This document shows positions 6,813 to 14,658 of a DNA stretch of 21,441 nucleotides, piece after piece. The notes beneath the pieces are model-generated. The model was given only the letters and a program-made list of their open reading frames with translations. It made no database searches and had not been told where the DNA came from. A program made the position numbers and the translations under genes. Source of the DNA: Treponema sp. UBA6367 (GTDB lineage: Bacteria; Spirochaetota; Spirochaetia; Treponematales; Treponemataceae). Every line of letters starts with the position of its first letter. Position 1 is the stretch's first letter. The DNA lies in assembly GCA_002437725.1 (NCBI GenBank), contig DJRF01000023.1:1-21441 (forward strand), given 5' to 3'.

Positions 6813-7912
6813 ACTATACCTGTGAAGCAATTCAAGACATCATCATTTACATAAAATTGAAAAAAATCTTCCATACTATAAAAACTAATTTTCACAGAAG
6901 AAAAGTTCTTTTCCAAATTTCTGGACAGTTTTAAATAAGACTTATATTCGTTTGAAACAAAAACTTTAATTTCAAACAGTTTGATTAAATCAAACACTAA
7001 TATAAAAGCCAAGGAAAAATCAGAAAAATCAAAGTGCATGCAAGCTTGATTACACTTACCAGTTTTCCCGTCTAAAAAACAAGAAACAAAACCTGACCCC
7101 TCTCTTAAAATATTATTTTTTTCACAGCAATCTATGGACATATCTTCAACTTCAAACTGAAATTCAAAAGGGATTTTTATCCAATTTCCTTTTTGCTCTG
7201 CAGAATTAAAATTAAACCCCAAATGATTAAAAAAAGTCAAAATGCCTATAGGATTTTTAAGACTTCTTTCATTTGAAGAGTTAAATAACCTTAAAAAGAA
7301 GTCTTTAAAGCTTTTTGAACAGTCTTCCTTAAAATTACTTGAATCTTCTTTTTCACTTTGATTATTTTGTTCCGCCAAGAACGGCAAAACCGTTTGCCCA
7401 TTAGCAACTATGCCTTTGCTTTCAAGAATGTAAGCTATCTGAGAAACTTCCTTAGGATTTGAAGTTTTTTTTAACTTTTCAGCTACAGCACGAACTTTTT
7501 TCATAGTTTCAACAGAAAATGGCAAGCCTAAGCGACGCATTTGCTGAAGCAGGGCTATTGTCGTACCATCCGCAACAAATCCTAATTCATTAAGGATATT
7601 CGAAAAGTATTGATTTTCTAAAGTAGATGTATCTTTATTAAACTTTACAAGCCCATTTTTAGAATTTTCTGGAATTCTTTGCAAAAGTACTTTTTTCCCT
7701 TCAAACAAAACTTTTGCATAGAAGGAACTTCCATTTTTTAAAGGAATTTTTGAATAAAAGTCGAATTTTTTTCCAAAAACAGAAACTTTATAAGAAAAAT
7801 CAGAATTTTGCTTGAGTACCTTTACATAAACACAACTGCCCTCGCGAAACACGGTCTCTGAACCAGCTTTAGCGAGGGCAGCATTATGCACAAGTACATT
7901 TTTTGTATTCAT
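6809..7912 (-). CDS. FliK-like protein (YlqG-like), partner of the FlhB domain protein
   Basis: This 367-residue protein is weakly conserved. The N-terminal 75 residues look like a small beta domain (VFREGSCVYVKVLKQ ... KVLFEGKKVLLQRI). A helical segment around 105-180 contains a repeated pattern seen in FliK-like proteins (ALLQQMRRLGLPFSVETMKK, later ILESKGIVANGQTVLPFLA). After a polar linker, the last 100 residues (CMHFDFSDF ... IKVFVSNEYKSYL ... NFSSVKISFYS) have the strand-strand-helix-strand order of the hook-length-control C-terminal domain. Translational coupling to the FlhB-C gene supports a functional pair. No clear Shine-Dalgarno sequence precedes the ATG at 7912, 12 nt after rplS. 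Function in this cell is unknown; FliK-like is my inference. Confidence 0.7.
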   Translation of the reverse strand: MNTKNVLVHNAALAKAGSETVFREGSCVYVKVLKQNSDFSYKVSVFGKKFDFYSKIPLKNGSSFYAKVLFEGKKVLLQRIPENSKNGLVKFNKDTSTLENQYFSNILNELGFVADGTTIALLQQMRRLGLPFSVETMKKVRAVAEKLKKTSNPKEVSQIAYILESKGIVANGQTVLPFLAEQNNQSEKEDSSNFKEDCSKSFKDFFLRLFNSSNERSLKNPIGILTFFNHLGFNFNSAEQKGNWIKIPFEFQFEVEDMSIDCCEKNNILREGSGFVSCFLDGKTGKCNQACMHFDFSDFSLAFILVFDLIKLFEIKVFVSNEYKSYLKLSRNLEKNFSSVKISFYSMEDFFQFYVNDDVLNCFTGIV

Positions 7913-7924
7913 GCAATGAACTAA

Positions 7925-8395
7925 CTAGTTTTTCTTTGCGGCTTCTGCAGCTTCGTGTTCGGCAGTAGCTTCTTCTTTAAGAGCAACTTCCTGTGCATGA
8001 GCAGCAGCTTCTGCAGCTTTATTTTGTTCATTGATAAAGGCAGAGATTTTTCCTCCAAGGAGCTCCTTAACTTTTTTGTCTTTGCCAATTTTGTCGCGTA
8101 GGTAATAAAGTTTTGAACGGCGAACTTTTCCAGCTCGTACAATTTCTACTTTTACAATACGTGGTGAATTTACAGGGAAAACACGTTCAACACCAACACC
8201 ATAAGAATCTTTTCTAACGGTAAAAGTTTTTCTTGCACCTGAATTTTTTATACAGATTACAATACCTTCATAAACCTGAATTCGTTCTGTTTTTCCTTCA
8301 ATAATTTTAAAGAAAACTTTTACAGTATCACCAACTTTAAACTGAGTTGTAAAAGGTCTTTTTTGACCTTCTTCAATTGCTTTAATAAGATCCAT
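7925..8395 (-). CDS. rplS: 50S ribosomal protein L19 with C-terminal extension
   Basis: L19 sits at the 30S-50S interface. The first ~115 residues match the family well: FKVGDTVKVFFKIIEGKTERIQVYEG, TFTVRKDSYGVGVERVFPVNSPRI, and RRSKLYYLRDKIGKDKKVKEL. The remaining ~40 residues form an Ala/Glu/Lys-rich tail (from about residue 118) absent from the 115-residue E. coli protein, probably helical and surface exposed. GGAGAT lies at good spacing before the ATG. It is the fifth gene of the rpsP unit. Confidence 0.97.
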   Translation of the reverse strand: MDLIKAIEEGQKRPFTTQFKVGDTVKVFFKIIEGKTERIQVYEGIVICIKNSGARKTFTVRKDSYGVGVERVFPVNSPRIVKVEIVRAGKVRRSKLYYLRDKIGKDKKVKELLGGKISAFINEQNKAAEAAAHAQEVALKEEATAEHEAAEAAKKN

Positions 8396-8447
8396 TGTAA
8401 ATCTCCATACAAAATATACGAACTATTATGAAAATCCTAATAAAAAA

Positions 8448-9212
8448 TCAACTTTTCTTTTTTTTCCGATTTTTTACAGTAGTTCGTTCTGTTATTTCCT
8501 CAATCATCTTTTCGGCTTCTAAAGAAAGAATTCCTGCTTTTCTTGCATTCCAAATCATATCAGGTCTGACATACAAGGTTTTTTCAAGTCTTTTCTTTAA
8601 TCGCCACTTTCGAATAAGTTCATGATTCCCTGAAAGAAGAATTTCAGGAACTTTCATGCCTTTGTATACTTCTGGCCTAGTATACTGCGGATATTCCAAA
8701 AGTCCGTCGCTATGACTCTCTTCAACTAAAGATTCGCTAGAAATTACGCCATCAACCAATCTGTAGATTGTGTCTATCATAACTTCTGCTGCAACTTCGC
8801 CACTAGACATTACATAGTCGCCGATAGAAATTTCGTCATCTACGTAATAGTCTATAATTCGCTGATCGATACCTTCGTAACGACCGCAAATAAATACAAG
8901 TTCATCTTCGCGACTAAATTCGCACGCTTTTTTCTGAGTAAACGGCTTGCCGCCAGGCGTAAGATAAATTACGCGTTTGCGTTTAGCATTCACACTGTCT
9001 AAAGCTCTGCTCAATGGTTCGGTCATCATAAGCTGACCAGGTCCACCACCATAAGGAGCGTCATCACATTTTCTGTGTTTATCTAAGGCAAAATCCCTGA
9101 TATTCACTAGATCGTAGGCAATAATTTCCTTTTCTACAGCTTTGGCCATGATTGAGTTTTCAAAATATGCCTTCAGTATTTCAGGAAACAAGGTCAGCAC
9201 AGTAAATTTCAT
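8448..9212 (-). CDS. trmD: tRNA (guanine-37-N1)-methyltransferase
   Basis: TrmD methylates G37 next to the anticodon of tRNAs reading CNN codons, preventing +1 frameshifting. The 254-residue protein has the complete SPOUT fold signatures: MKFTVLTLFPEI at the N-terminus, APYGGGPGQLMM, the knot region FICGRYEGIDQRI and SIGDYVMSSGE for S-adenosylmethionine, and the C-terminal helical domain RPEVYKGMKVPEILLSGNHE. The ribosome site GGAG is formed by the last codons of rimM, with the rimM stop four bases before this ATG, so the two are tightly coupled. Confidence 0.98.
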   Translation of the reverse strand: MKFTVLTLFPEILKAYFENSIMAKAVEKEIIAYDLVNIRDFALDKHRKCDDAPYGGGPGQLMMTEPLSRALDSVNAKRKRVIYLTPGGKPFTQKKACEFSREDELVFICGRYEGIDQRIIDYYVDDEISIGDYVMSSGEVAAEVMIDTIYRLVDGVISSESLVEESHSDGLLEYPQYTRPEVYKGMKVPEILLSGNHELIRKWRLKKRLEKTLYVRPDMIWNARKAGILSLEAEKMIEEITERTTVKNRKKKKS

Positions 9213-9215
9213 GGA

Positions 9216-9797
9216 CTACTCCAGAATCCAGAGGTGCATCAGTTGAATCGTTCTAGCAGTTACATCTACTTCACTGATATAATGAAAATTAAAAGGAATT
9301 AAAACCTTTCTAATTTTTCCAGAAACAGTGAATTTAACATCTTCTGAAAGAACATCACAACTCTCGGAGAGCAATACTTCAAGCAAGTAACCTGCTCCGC
9401 CTTCCAATACGTCTGTGATTGTACCAACAACTTGTGCTGGTGCAGTTTTAGCTGCCGTTCCGCCGTTCCAAACTAGAGAACAGCCTTTTAAATCTTCGAT
9501 ATACCACTCATTTTCCCCAAGAGGATGGGCATATTCGCGAGGCACAACCAGTTCCCAATTTCTGAATTTTTTAACTTCTTCAGGAGAATTGATTTCTGCC
9601 AATTTCATAAACAAGGAATTTCCACCAAGCCTAGTAGATTCAACTCTACACGTTTTTAAAGTAGAACCATTCCTTAAAGTTACTTCTTTTAAAAGCTCAA
9701 TATGATTGTAATATCCAGAAGCACTTTCCACTTTAAATTCACCCGAAACTCCATGCGAGCCACGGACAAAACCAACAATAAGCTGCTCTTCATTCAT
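9216..9797 (-). CDS. rimM: 16S rRNA maturation factor RimM
   Basis: RimM binds S19 and the head of the 30S subunit during assembly. The N-terminal domain starts LIVGFVRGSHGVSGEFKVES, the typical RimM opening, and a C-terminal PRC-barrel begins around ENEWYIEDLKGCSLVW and ends with the LIPFNFHYISEVDV strand. The 193 residues are slightly longer than usual because of a loop in the barrel. The reading frame could begin at a TTG six bases earlier (9803), but ATG at 9797 gives the better N-terminus. It begins 8 bases after the khpA stop with only a weak ribosome site, consistent with coupling. Confidence 0.95.
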   Translation of the reverse strand: MNEEQLIVGFVRGSHGVSGEFKVESASGYYNHIELLKEVTLRNGSTLKTCRVESTRLGGNSLFMKLAEINSPEEVKKFRNWELVVPREYAHPLGENEWYIEDLKGCSLVWNGGTAAKTAPAQVVGTITDVLEGGAGYLLEVLLSESCDVLSEDVKFTVSGKIRKVLIPFNFHYISEVDVTARTIQLMHLWILE

Positions 9798-9805
9798 CAG
9801 CAAAA

Positions 9806-10039
9806 CTAATCCAAAATATCAAGACTGTAGCGCTTTCCATCTTTTGAAGCGGAAGCACTCAGAACTGTTCGCATAGCCTTTGCAATGCGGCCATATTTTC
9901 CGATTACCTTGCCAATATCGTTTTCAGCAACTTTTAGTTGAAGAACCATACCTTTTTCGCCTTCAGTTTCATCTACAGAAACAGCAGATGGATCATCGAC
10001 CAATGATTTTGCAATGTATTCGATCAGGTCTTTTTCCAT
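9806..10039 (-). CDS. khpA: KH-domain RNA-binding protein KhpA
   Basis: The 77-residue protein is a single type II KH domain with the RNA-binding loop IGKVIGKYGRIAKAMR and a C-terminal RYSLDIL strand, as in KhpA (YlqC, family UPF0109). In several bacteria KhpA pairs with the Jag/KhpB protein to bind many RNAs; no khpB is in this window. AAGGAG stands 6 nt before the ATG, the strongest ribosome site in this operon. Position between rpsP and rimM is the standard one. Confidence 0.95.
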   Translation of the reverse strand: MEKDLIEYIAKSLVDDPSAVSVDETEGEKGMVLQLKVAENDIGKVIGKYGRIAKAMRTVLSASASKDGKRYSLDILD

Positions 10040-10054
10040 TTTTAGCTCCTTAGA

Positions 10055-10306
10055 CTAGTTTGACTGCTTTTTTGCCTGTAAGTTAATCAACTTAGCAACA
10101 GTATCAGATGGCTGCGCGCCAACGCTAAGCCAATACTTTGCGCGATCCATATCGATTGAAACCTGCTTTTCTTCAGCCTCTACAGGCATGAAAGTACCGA
10201 TTTCTTCAATACAAACACCGTCACGTGGCTTGCGTGAATCCTGAACTACAACGCGGTAGTAAGGACGCTTCTGAGTACCGAATCTCTTAAGTCTTATTTT
10301 GACCAC
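10055..10306 (-). CDS. rpsP: 30S ribosomal protein S16
   Basis: The 83-residue protein matches S16 along its length: MVKIRLKRFGTQKRPYYRVV at the start, then DSRKPRDGVCIEEIGTFMP and the region DRAKYWLSVGAQPSDTVAKL. S16 is an early assembly protein of the 30S body. The start is GTG with GGAGG 7 nt upstream. It is the first gene of the long operon, with a leader of roughly 85 nt from the predicted promoter. Confidence 0.98.
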   Translation of the reverse strand: MVKIRLKRFGTQKRPYYRVVVQDSRKPRDGVCIEEIGTFMPVEAEEKQVSIDMDRAKYWLSVGAQPSDTVAKLINLQAKKQSN

Positions 10307-10397
10307 TTTATAACCTCCACAGAACTCAACCGGGTTTAGTCAAGTTCCGAAATTTTTCTAAAATACATAATTCACCGCATTTTGAGCGTGAGTAAAT

Positions 10398-10426
10398 ATG
10401 ATACAAAAATACAGTCTTTCAGTCAA
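10398..10426 (-). promoter_or_regulatory. Promoter of the rpsP operon
   Basis: On the minus strand TTGACT (10426-10421) and TATCAT (10403-10398) are exactly 17 nt apart, each one or two changes from consensus. It lies between the end of the ABC ATPase gene and rpsP. A weak inverted repeat (10425-10431 with 10451-10457) overlaps the -35 and the ATPase stop codon. Confidence 0.75.
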
Positions 10427-10452
10427 TAGCTCGACATAGCTCTACATTGAAG

Positions 10453-11217
10453 CTATTTATTTGAAAATCTTGAAAGAAACGCTTTAGTTCTTTCTTGAAC
10501 AGGATTTTCTATAACTTGCTCAGGACTTCCATCTTCAACAATTGCTCCCCTATCCATAAAAATAATGCGATTGCTGACATCTCTTGCAAAAGCCATTTCG
10601 TGGGTAACAATAACCATAGTTATCTTATCTTTTGCCAAATCCTTTATTACAGAAAGTATTTCGCCTGTTAATTCTGGATCAAGCGCGCTTGTAGGCTCAT
10701 CAAACAAAAGAACTTCAGGTTTTAACGCAAGAGCCCTAGCGATGCTGACGCGCTGCTGCTGACCGCCGCTTAGCTGGCACGGATAAGCATTTGCTTTGTC
10801 GGCCAAGCCCATTCTTTCTAAAAGAGAAAAAGCAAGACTTTCTGCATCTTCCTTTGATTTTTTTAAAACATGAATTTGAGCATCTGCAACATTCTTCAAA
10901 ACTGAAAAATGCGGGAACAGATTAAAATTCTGAAAAACAAGTCCGCTTTTTAAACCAATTTCTTGCATCTTTTGCTTTGAGCAATACTGTCCATCTTTAA
11001 CTAAAGATTGTCCGCAAATACTTATGGAACCGGAATCAACTTTTTCAAGCTGGCATACACACCTGAGCATTGTTGATTTTCCAGAACCGCTGGGTCCTAT
11101 TACGCTTAGAACTTCGCCTTTTTTTACAGAAAATGAAATTCCTTTTAAAATATGAAGTTCTCCAAATGACTTATGAATCTTTTCAACTTTTACAATTTCT
11201 TGATTTTCAAACTGCAT
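10453..11217 (-). CDS. Polar amino acid ABC transporter, ATP-binding subunit
   Basis: The 254-residue cytoplasmic ATPase energises import by the neighbouring permease. All ABC motifs are present: Walker A IGPSGSGKST, Q-loop LVFQNFNLFPH, signature LSGGQQQRVSIARAL, Walker B VLLFDEPTSALD, and the switch histidine in VTHEMAFA. The sequence belongs to the GlnQ/HisP/ArtP type. AAGG about 8 nt upstream serves as ribosome site. It is the last gene of the binding protein - permease - ATPase series; no strong terminator follows and the rpsP promoter begins directly behind it. Confidence 0.96.
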   Translation of the reverse strand: MQFENQEIVKVEKIHKSFGELHILKGISFSVKKGEVLSVIGPSGSGKSTMLRCVCQLEKVDSGSISICGQSLVKDGQYCSKQKMQEIGLKSGLVFQNFNLFPHFSVLKNVADAQIHVLKKSKEDAESLAFSLLERMGLADKANAYPCQLSGGQQQRVSIARALALKPEVLLFDEPTSALDPELTGEILSVIKDLAKDKITMVIVTHEMAFARDVSNRIIFMDRGAIVEDGSPEQVIENPVQERTKAFLSRFSNK

Positions 11218-11226
11218 GACAAGACC

Positions 11227-11907
11227 TTATTTATAGTAGGAAAGTTTTTTTTCAAGGTATCTAAACACAATGGAAACAACCCAGTTCATTACAAAATAAA
11301 AAACACCAGCAATAAACAGAGGTATAAAAGAAAACAATGCGCTTTGCCGCTCTCTTGCAACAAACATAAGTTCTGCCACACCGATTACAGAAACTAAAGC
11401 CGTATCTTTTACTAAAGTTATTACTTCATTCCCCATTGCGGGAATTATTCGTTTCACGACCTGAGGAATAATTATTCTAAAAAAAGTTTGGGTTGAAGAA
11501 TAGCCTAAAACTTTTGCAGCTTCATATTGACCAACAGGAATGGACTCTATGCCACCTCTGTAGATTTCTGCAAAATATGCCGCATAGTTTACGGAAAGCG
11601 CGACAATTCCTGCAGGGAAACGTTCCCAACGCAGATGGGCTTCTATTCCAAAAGAATTTCGCAACCAATTTACAAAAAGTCCAGGTCCAAAATAAACAAT
11701 AAGCAACTGAAGCATTAATGGAGTACCACGAATAATAAGCAAGAAAACATTAACTGTTCCAGAAAGTGCCTTGTTTTTAGACATTCTTCCTATAGCAATT
11801 GGAAGAGCAAGCGGAATTGCAAAAATAAGAGTAAGAAAGAAAACTTCAAGCGATGTTGCAGAACCTAAAAACATCGCTTTAATCATTTTTAAGAATCTAA
11901 TATTCAT
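11227..11907 (-). CDS. Polar amino acid ABC transporter, permease subunit
   Basis: The 226-residue inner-membrane protein has about five hydrophobic segments and the HisM/GlnP-type permease signature: an N-terminal ATSLEVFFLTLIFAIPLALPI segment, RGTPLMLQLLI, and the EAA loop EAAKVLGYSSTQTFFRIIIPQ that docks the ATPase. With a single permease gene in the cluster, it presumably forms a homodimer. No clear ribosome site precedes the ATG; the stem-loop at 11923-11969 lies just before it. Nine bases separate it from the ATPase gene. Confidence 0.95.
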   Translation of the reverse strand: MNIRFLKMIKAMFLGSATSLEVFFLTLIFAIPLALPIAIGRMSKNKALSGTVNVFLLIIRGTPLMLQLLIVYFGPGLFVNWLRNSFGIEAHLRWERFPAGIVALSVNYAAYFAEIYRGGIESIPVGQYEAAKVLGYSSTQTFFRIIIPQVVKRIIPAMGNEVITLVKDTALVSVIGVAELMFVARERQSALFSFIPLFIAGVFYFVMNWVVSIVFRYLEKKLSYYK

Positions 11908-11922
11908 AGAATAAAATGATAA

Positions 11923-11969
11923 GAACGTCCAATCTTTTTTAGGTAAAACAACCTAGCAGACGGACGTTC
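11923..11969 (-). promoter_or_regulatory. Intercistronic stem-loop between binding protein and permease
   Basis: An outer 8-bp stem (gaacgtcc 11923-11930 with ggacgttc 11962-11969) encloses a second 5-bp stem (11940-11944 with 11951-11955). No T-run follows on the minus strand. Such hairpins behind binding-protein genes often protect the upstream mRNA or partly reduce downstream expression; that role is inferred from family knowledge. Confidence 0.6.
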
Positions 11970-11977
11970 ATTTTAAC

Positions 11978-12784
11978 CTATTTTGAAATAACAGAAATAT
12001 TGCTGCCAAACCATTTTGTAGAAATGTTAGCAACAGTTCCATCCTGCTCCATTTCATCAAGAATCTTTTGAACTTCATCGCGAAGTTTTACATCGTTTTT
12101 GCGAAAGCCAACTCCATAAGACTCTTTTGCAAGAGATTCGCTAAGCAATCTTAACGGCTTTTTTGTCTGAGCAATGCTGTAATTTGCAACGACACTATCC
12201 ATTACAACAGCATCTATTCCACCTACAGCAAGATCATTCAAAGCAGTCATATTATCTTTAAAGTAAACTAATTCCTTAAGAGAGTTTTTAAATTCTTCGT
12301 TACCTTCAACTGCGTCTTGCGCGCTAGAACCAGTTTGCAAACCAACTTTTTTGCCAGCTAAATCTTTAAGATTGTTAAAAACGCTGTCTTTTTTTACAAC
12401 GACTACCTGGTCATTTGCAAGATACGGACGCGTAAATGCAAGAGCTTTTGAACGTTCTTCTGACATTGTAAATCCGTTCCAAATGCAGTCAATTTTTCCT
12501 GTAGAAAGCTCCATTTCTTTCGCATCCCAGTCGATTGGCTGGGCTTTGAATTCTACGCCTAGCCGAGAAGCAACTTCTTTTGCAAGGTCAATATCGTAAC
12601 CAATGATATTTCCATCATCGTCTGTGTATCCCATAGGCGGGAAAGATGCATCAAGACCGAGCACAAAAACACCGCGTTCTTTTAATGCGTTCAAAGAATC
12701 GTCAACTTTCTCAACCTTTTTGCAGGCAGAAAAAGACAAAGCCAATGTAGCGAAAGCCGCAACTACCATTACAATTTTTTTCAT
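11978..12784 (-). CDS. Polar amino acid ABC transporter, substrate-binding lipoprotein
   Basis: The 268-residue protein starts with a lipoprotein-type signal (MKKIVMVVAAFATLALSFSAC, lipidated Cys-21), the lipobox being looser than the standard and therefore spirochaete-like. The mature part is a type 2 periplasmic-binding fold of the HisJ/GlnH/ArtJ class: GLDASFPPMGYTDDDGNI, GYDIDLAKEVASRLGV, the SEERSKALAF arginine that usually binds the substrate carboxylate, and GGIDAVVMDS. Specificity is not certain; location directly behind argH suggests arginine or a relative. GGAGC precedes the ATG. It begins 47 nt after argH, a gap with a small hairpin but no real terminator. Confidence 0.94.
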   Translation of the reverse strand: MKKIVMVVAAFATLALSFSACKKVEKVDDSLNALKERGVFVLGLDASFPPMGYTDDDGNIIGYDIDLAKEVASRLGVEFKAQPIDWDAKEMELSTGKIDCIWNGFTMSEERSKALAFTRPYLANDQVVVVKKDSVFNNLKDLAGKKVGLQTGSSAQDAVEGNEEFKNSLKELVYFKDNMTALNDLAVGGIDAVVMDSVVANYSIAQTKKPLRLLSESLAKESYGVGFRKNDVKLRDEVQKILDEMEQDGTVANISTKWFGSNISVISK

Positions 12785-12831
12785 AACAAGCTCCAGTTTA
12801 ACCTTTTTATATAAATACGCATTTTTGCGAT

Positions 12832-14241
12832 TTATTGCATTTTTAAAAATTTCTTCAGCTCATCAATCTGTTCCAAAACTTTGCTTTTTGCAGGTCCGCC
12901 ATCGGTAAGCCTTGCATTCACACAAACTTCTGGAGCAATAAAGTCAAAAATATCCTTTTCAAAAAAATCGCTGCAAGATTTAAAATCATTTAGTGAAAGT
13001 TCCTCAAGTTTGCAGCCTTTTTCTATTGCCAGTCGAACAGTTCTTGCGCTAACTCCATGCGCTGTTCTAAAAGGCATTCCTTTGCGAACCAAATAGTCGG
13101 CAACATCGGTTGCATTTAAAAAGCCGTCTTTGCAGGCATCGCTCATTTTTTTTGTATTCCACTTTGCAGAAGAAATCATGTATGTAAAAACATGAAGGCA
13201 AGAAAGAACAATATCGCAAGCGTCAAATAAAGACTGCTTATCTTCCTGCATATCTCTGTCATAAGCGAGAGGAAGTCCTTTCATCATTGTAAGAAGAGCG
13301 ATTAAATCTCCGTAAACGCGGCCAGTGCGGCCTCTGATTAACTCTGCAAAATCAGGATTTTTTTTCTGCGGCATAATTGAAGAACCCGTAGACCACCTTT
13401 CGCTTAAATCGATAAAAGCAAATTCTGTTGTAGACCAAAGCACTATCTCTTCGCAAAACCTAGAAAGATGCATTTGCAAAATTGAAAGATTTGAAGCAAC
13501 TTCAATGCAGTAATCTCTGTCGCTTACGCTATCAAGGCTATTTTGAGTAATCTTTTCAAAACCTAAGAGGGATGCTTCATATTTTCTATCTAAAGGAAGC
13601 CCCGAACCTGCTAAAGCACAAGAACCAATCGGACTAACTTTTATTCTTTTTAAGGAATCTGAAAATCGCTCATAATCCCGGACAAGCATCCAAGACCAAG
13701 CACACAGATGATGAGCTAAGGTTACTGGCTGCGCGTGCTGCATATGAGTAAAACCAGGCATAATGTCATCAAGATGCTTTTCAGCTTCTAGGGTTAAAGT
13801 TTTTATTAAGGAAATCAAGTTTTCTTGCAAATCCGAAACATAGCGAACAAGATACAACCTTTCATCAAGGGCGATTTGATCATTTCGACTGCGTCCTGTA
13901 TGAACTTTTTTGCCAGCCTCGCCAATTCTATCTGTAAGGCTAGCTTCTATAAAAGAATGAATATCTTCTGCGCTTTTATCAATAGAAAGTTTTCCAGAAA
14001 GCAAATCTTTTTCAATAGAATCTAATCCTTGAACAATTTGTTCTGATTCTTGCAAAGTAATTATTCCTGCTCTGCTAAGCATTTTTGCATGAGCCTTGCT
14101 GCCCTTTATATCATCAAGAGCCATTCGCTCATCTACATTTATAGAAGTCTCAAATGCAACTGCAGCCGCATCAGGACCTTCTTCAAAACGGCCGTGCCAC
14201 AAAGCTGCGTGATTATCAGATGTAAGTGTTCCGTGTTCCAT
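12832..14241 (-). CDS. argH: Argininosuccinate lyase
   Basis: ArgH splits argininosuccinate into arginine and fumarate, the last step of arginine synthesis. The 469-residue protein carries the fumarase/aspartase superfamily blocks: HTGRSRNDQ (114-122), THMQHAQPVTLAHH (165 on), and the signature GSSIMPQKKNPD (286-297) with the catalytic serine loop. The family start ALWHGRF is at residue 13, so there is a short N-terminal extension. No Shine-Dalgarno sequence precedes the ATG, and a near-consensus promoter ends 9 nt before it. argG is not in the window. Downstream lies an amino acid importer, probably in the same transcript. Confidence 0.97.
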   Translation of the reverse strand: MEHGTLTSDNHAALWHGRFEEGPDAAAVAFETSINVDERMALDDIKGSKAHAKMLSRAGIITLQESEQIVQGLDSIEKDLLSGKLSIDKSAEDIHSFIEASLTDRIGEAGKKVHTGRSRNDQIALDERLYLVRYVSDLQENLISLIKTLTLEAEKHLDDIMPGFTHMQHAQPVTLAHHLCAWSWMLVRDYERFSDSLKRIKVSPIGSCALAGSGLPLDRKYEASLLGFEKITQNSLDSVSDRDYCIEVASNLSILQMHLSRFCEEIVLWSTTEFAFIDLSERWSTGSSIMPQKKNPDFAELIRGRTGRVYGDLIALLTMMKGLPLAYDRDMQEDKQSLFDACDIVLSCLHVFTYMISSAKWNTKKMSDACKDGFLNATDVADYLVRKGMPFRTAHGVSARTVRLAIEKGCKLEELSLNDFKSCSDFFEKDIFDFIAPEVCVNARLTDGGPAKSKVLEQIDELKKFLKMQ

Positions 14242-14250
14242 AACAAAAGA

Positions 14251-14279
14251 ATTATATAGAAATAAACAGATGAATTCAA
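14251..14279 (-). promoter_or_regulatory. Promoter of argH, placed for a leaderless transcript
   Basis: On the minus strand TTGAAT (14279-14274) and TATAAT (14256-14251) are 17 nt apart; the -10 is perfect. Only 9 nt lie between the -10 and the argH ATG, so the predicted 5' untranslated region is about two or three bases. The promoter lies in the gap behind the metal-regulator gene. Confidence 0.75.
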
Positions 14280-14292
14280 TGAGTTATATTCT

Positions 14293-14655
14293 TCAGTTAT
14301 TCTGCATCCAGGTTTTGATTCCTTCTACAATATCAGAATCAATTACATGTTCTACGCGGCAAGCGTTTTTTTCTGCTTGGGAATGGTCAACCCCTGTAAT
14401 TTTTTCAAGAAAATCAGTAAGCAAGCGATGCCTTTCGTAAACGCTTTCAGCCTTTGCCCTTCCCTTTTCTGTAAAATTAATGTGCTGATTTTCGTCAAAA
14501 AAAATATAACCGTCTTCTTTTAGAATTCCCATTGCCCGGCTTACGCTAGGCTTTGAAACTAAAAGTTTTCGTGCAACGTCAACAGAATGACATTCACCTT
14601 TTTCGTTTTGAATCATCAAAACTGCTTCAAGATAATCTTCACCAGATTCATACAT
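14293..14655 (-). CDS. DtxR/MntR-family metal-dependent transcriptional regulator
   Basis: The 120-residue protein is a short DtxR-family repressor: an N-terminal winged helix (recognition region VARKLLVSKPSVSRAMGILKEDGYI) and a dimerisation/metal domain, without the SH3-like third domain. Residues lining the MntR metal site are Asp-7, Glu-10, His-76, Glu-102 and His-103. The position that is Glu-99 in MntR is Cys-99 here, as in DtxR/IdeR (block NACRVEH). Fe2+ or Mn2+ response is therefore open. Its ATG comes 3 nt after the ilvB stop, within GGAAG spacing, so it is probably cotranscribed with ilvB. No metal transporter is adjacent. Confidence 0.9.
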   Translation of the reverse strand: MYESGEDYLEAVLMIQNEKGECHSVDVARKLLVSKPSVSRAMGILKEDGYIFFDENQHINFTEKGRAKAESVYERHRLLTDFLEKITGVDHSQAEKNACRVEHVIDSDIVEGIKTWMQNN

Positions 14656-14658
14656 AAG

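Noticed and set aside
6813..6830. Six-codon longer start (ATG 6830) for the FlhB-C protein
   Set aside because: The ATG at 6812 overlaps the upstream stop as ATGA, with an AGG at better spacing, and the family match begins after it.
12813..12833. Small hairpin at the argH stop codon as terminator
   Set aside because: Stem of four GC-containing pairs plus AT pairs with a bulge, and no T-run on the minus strand; too weak to separate argH from the importer genes.
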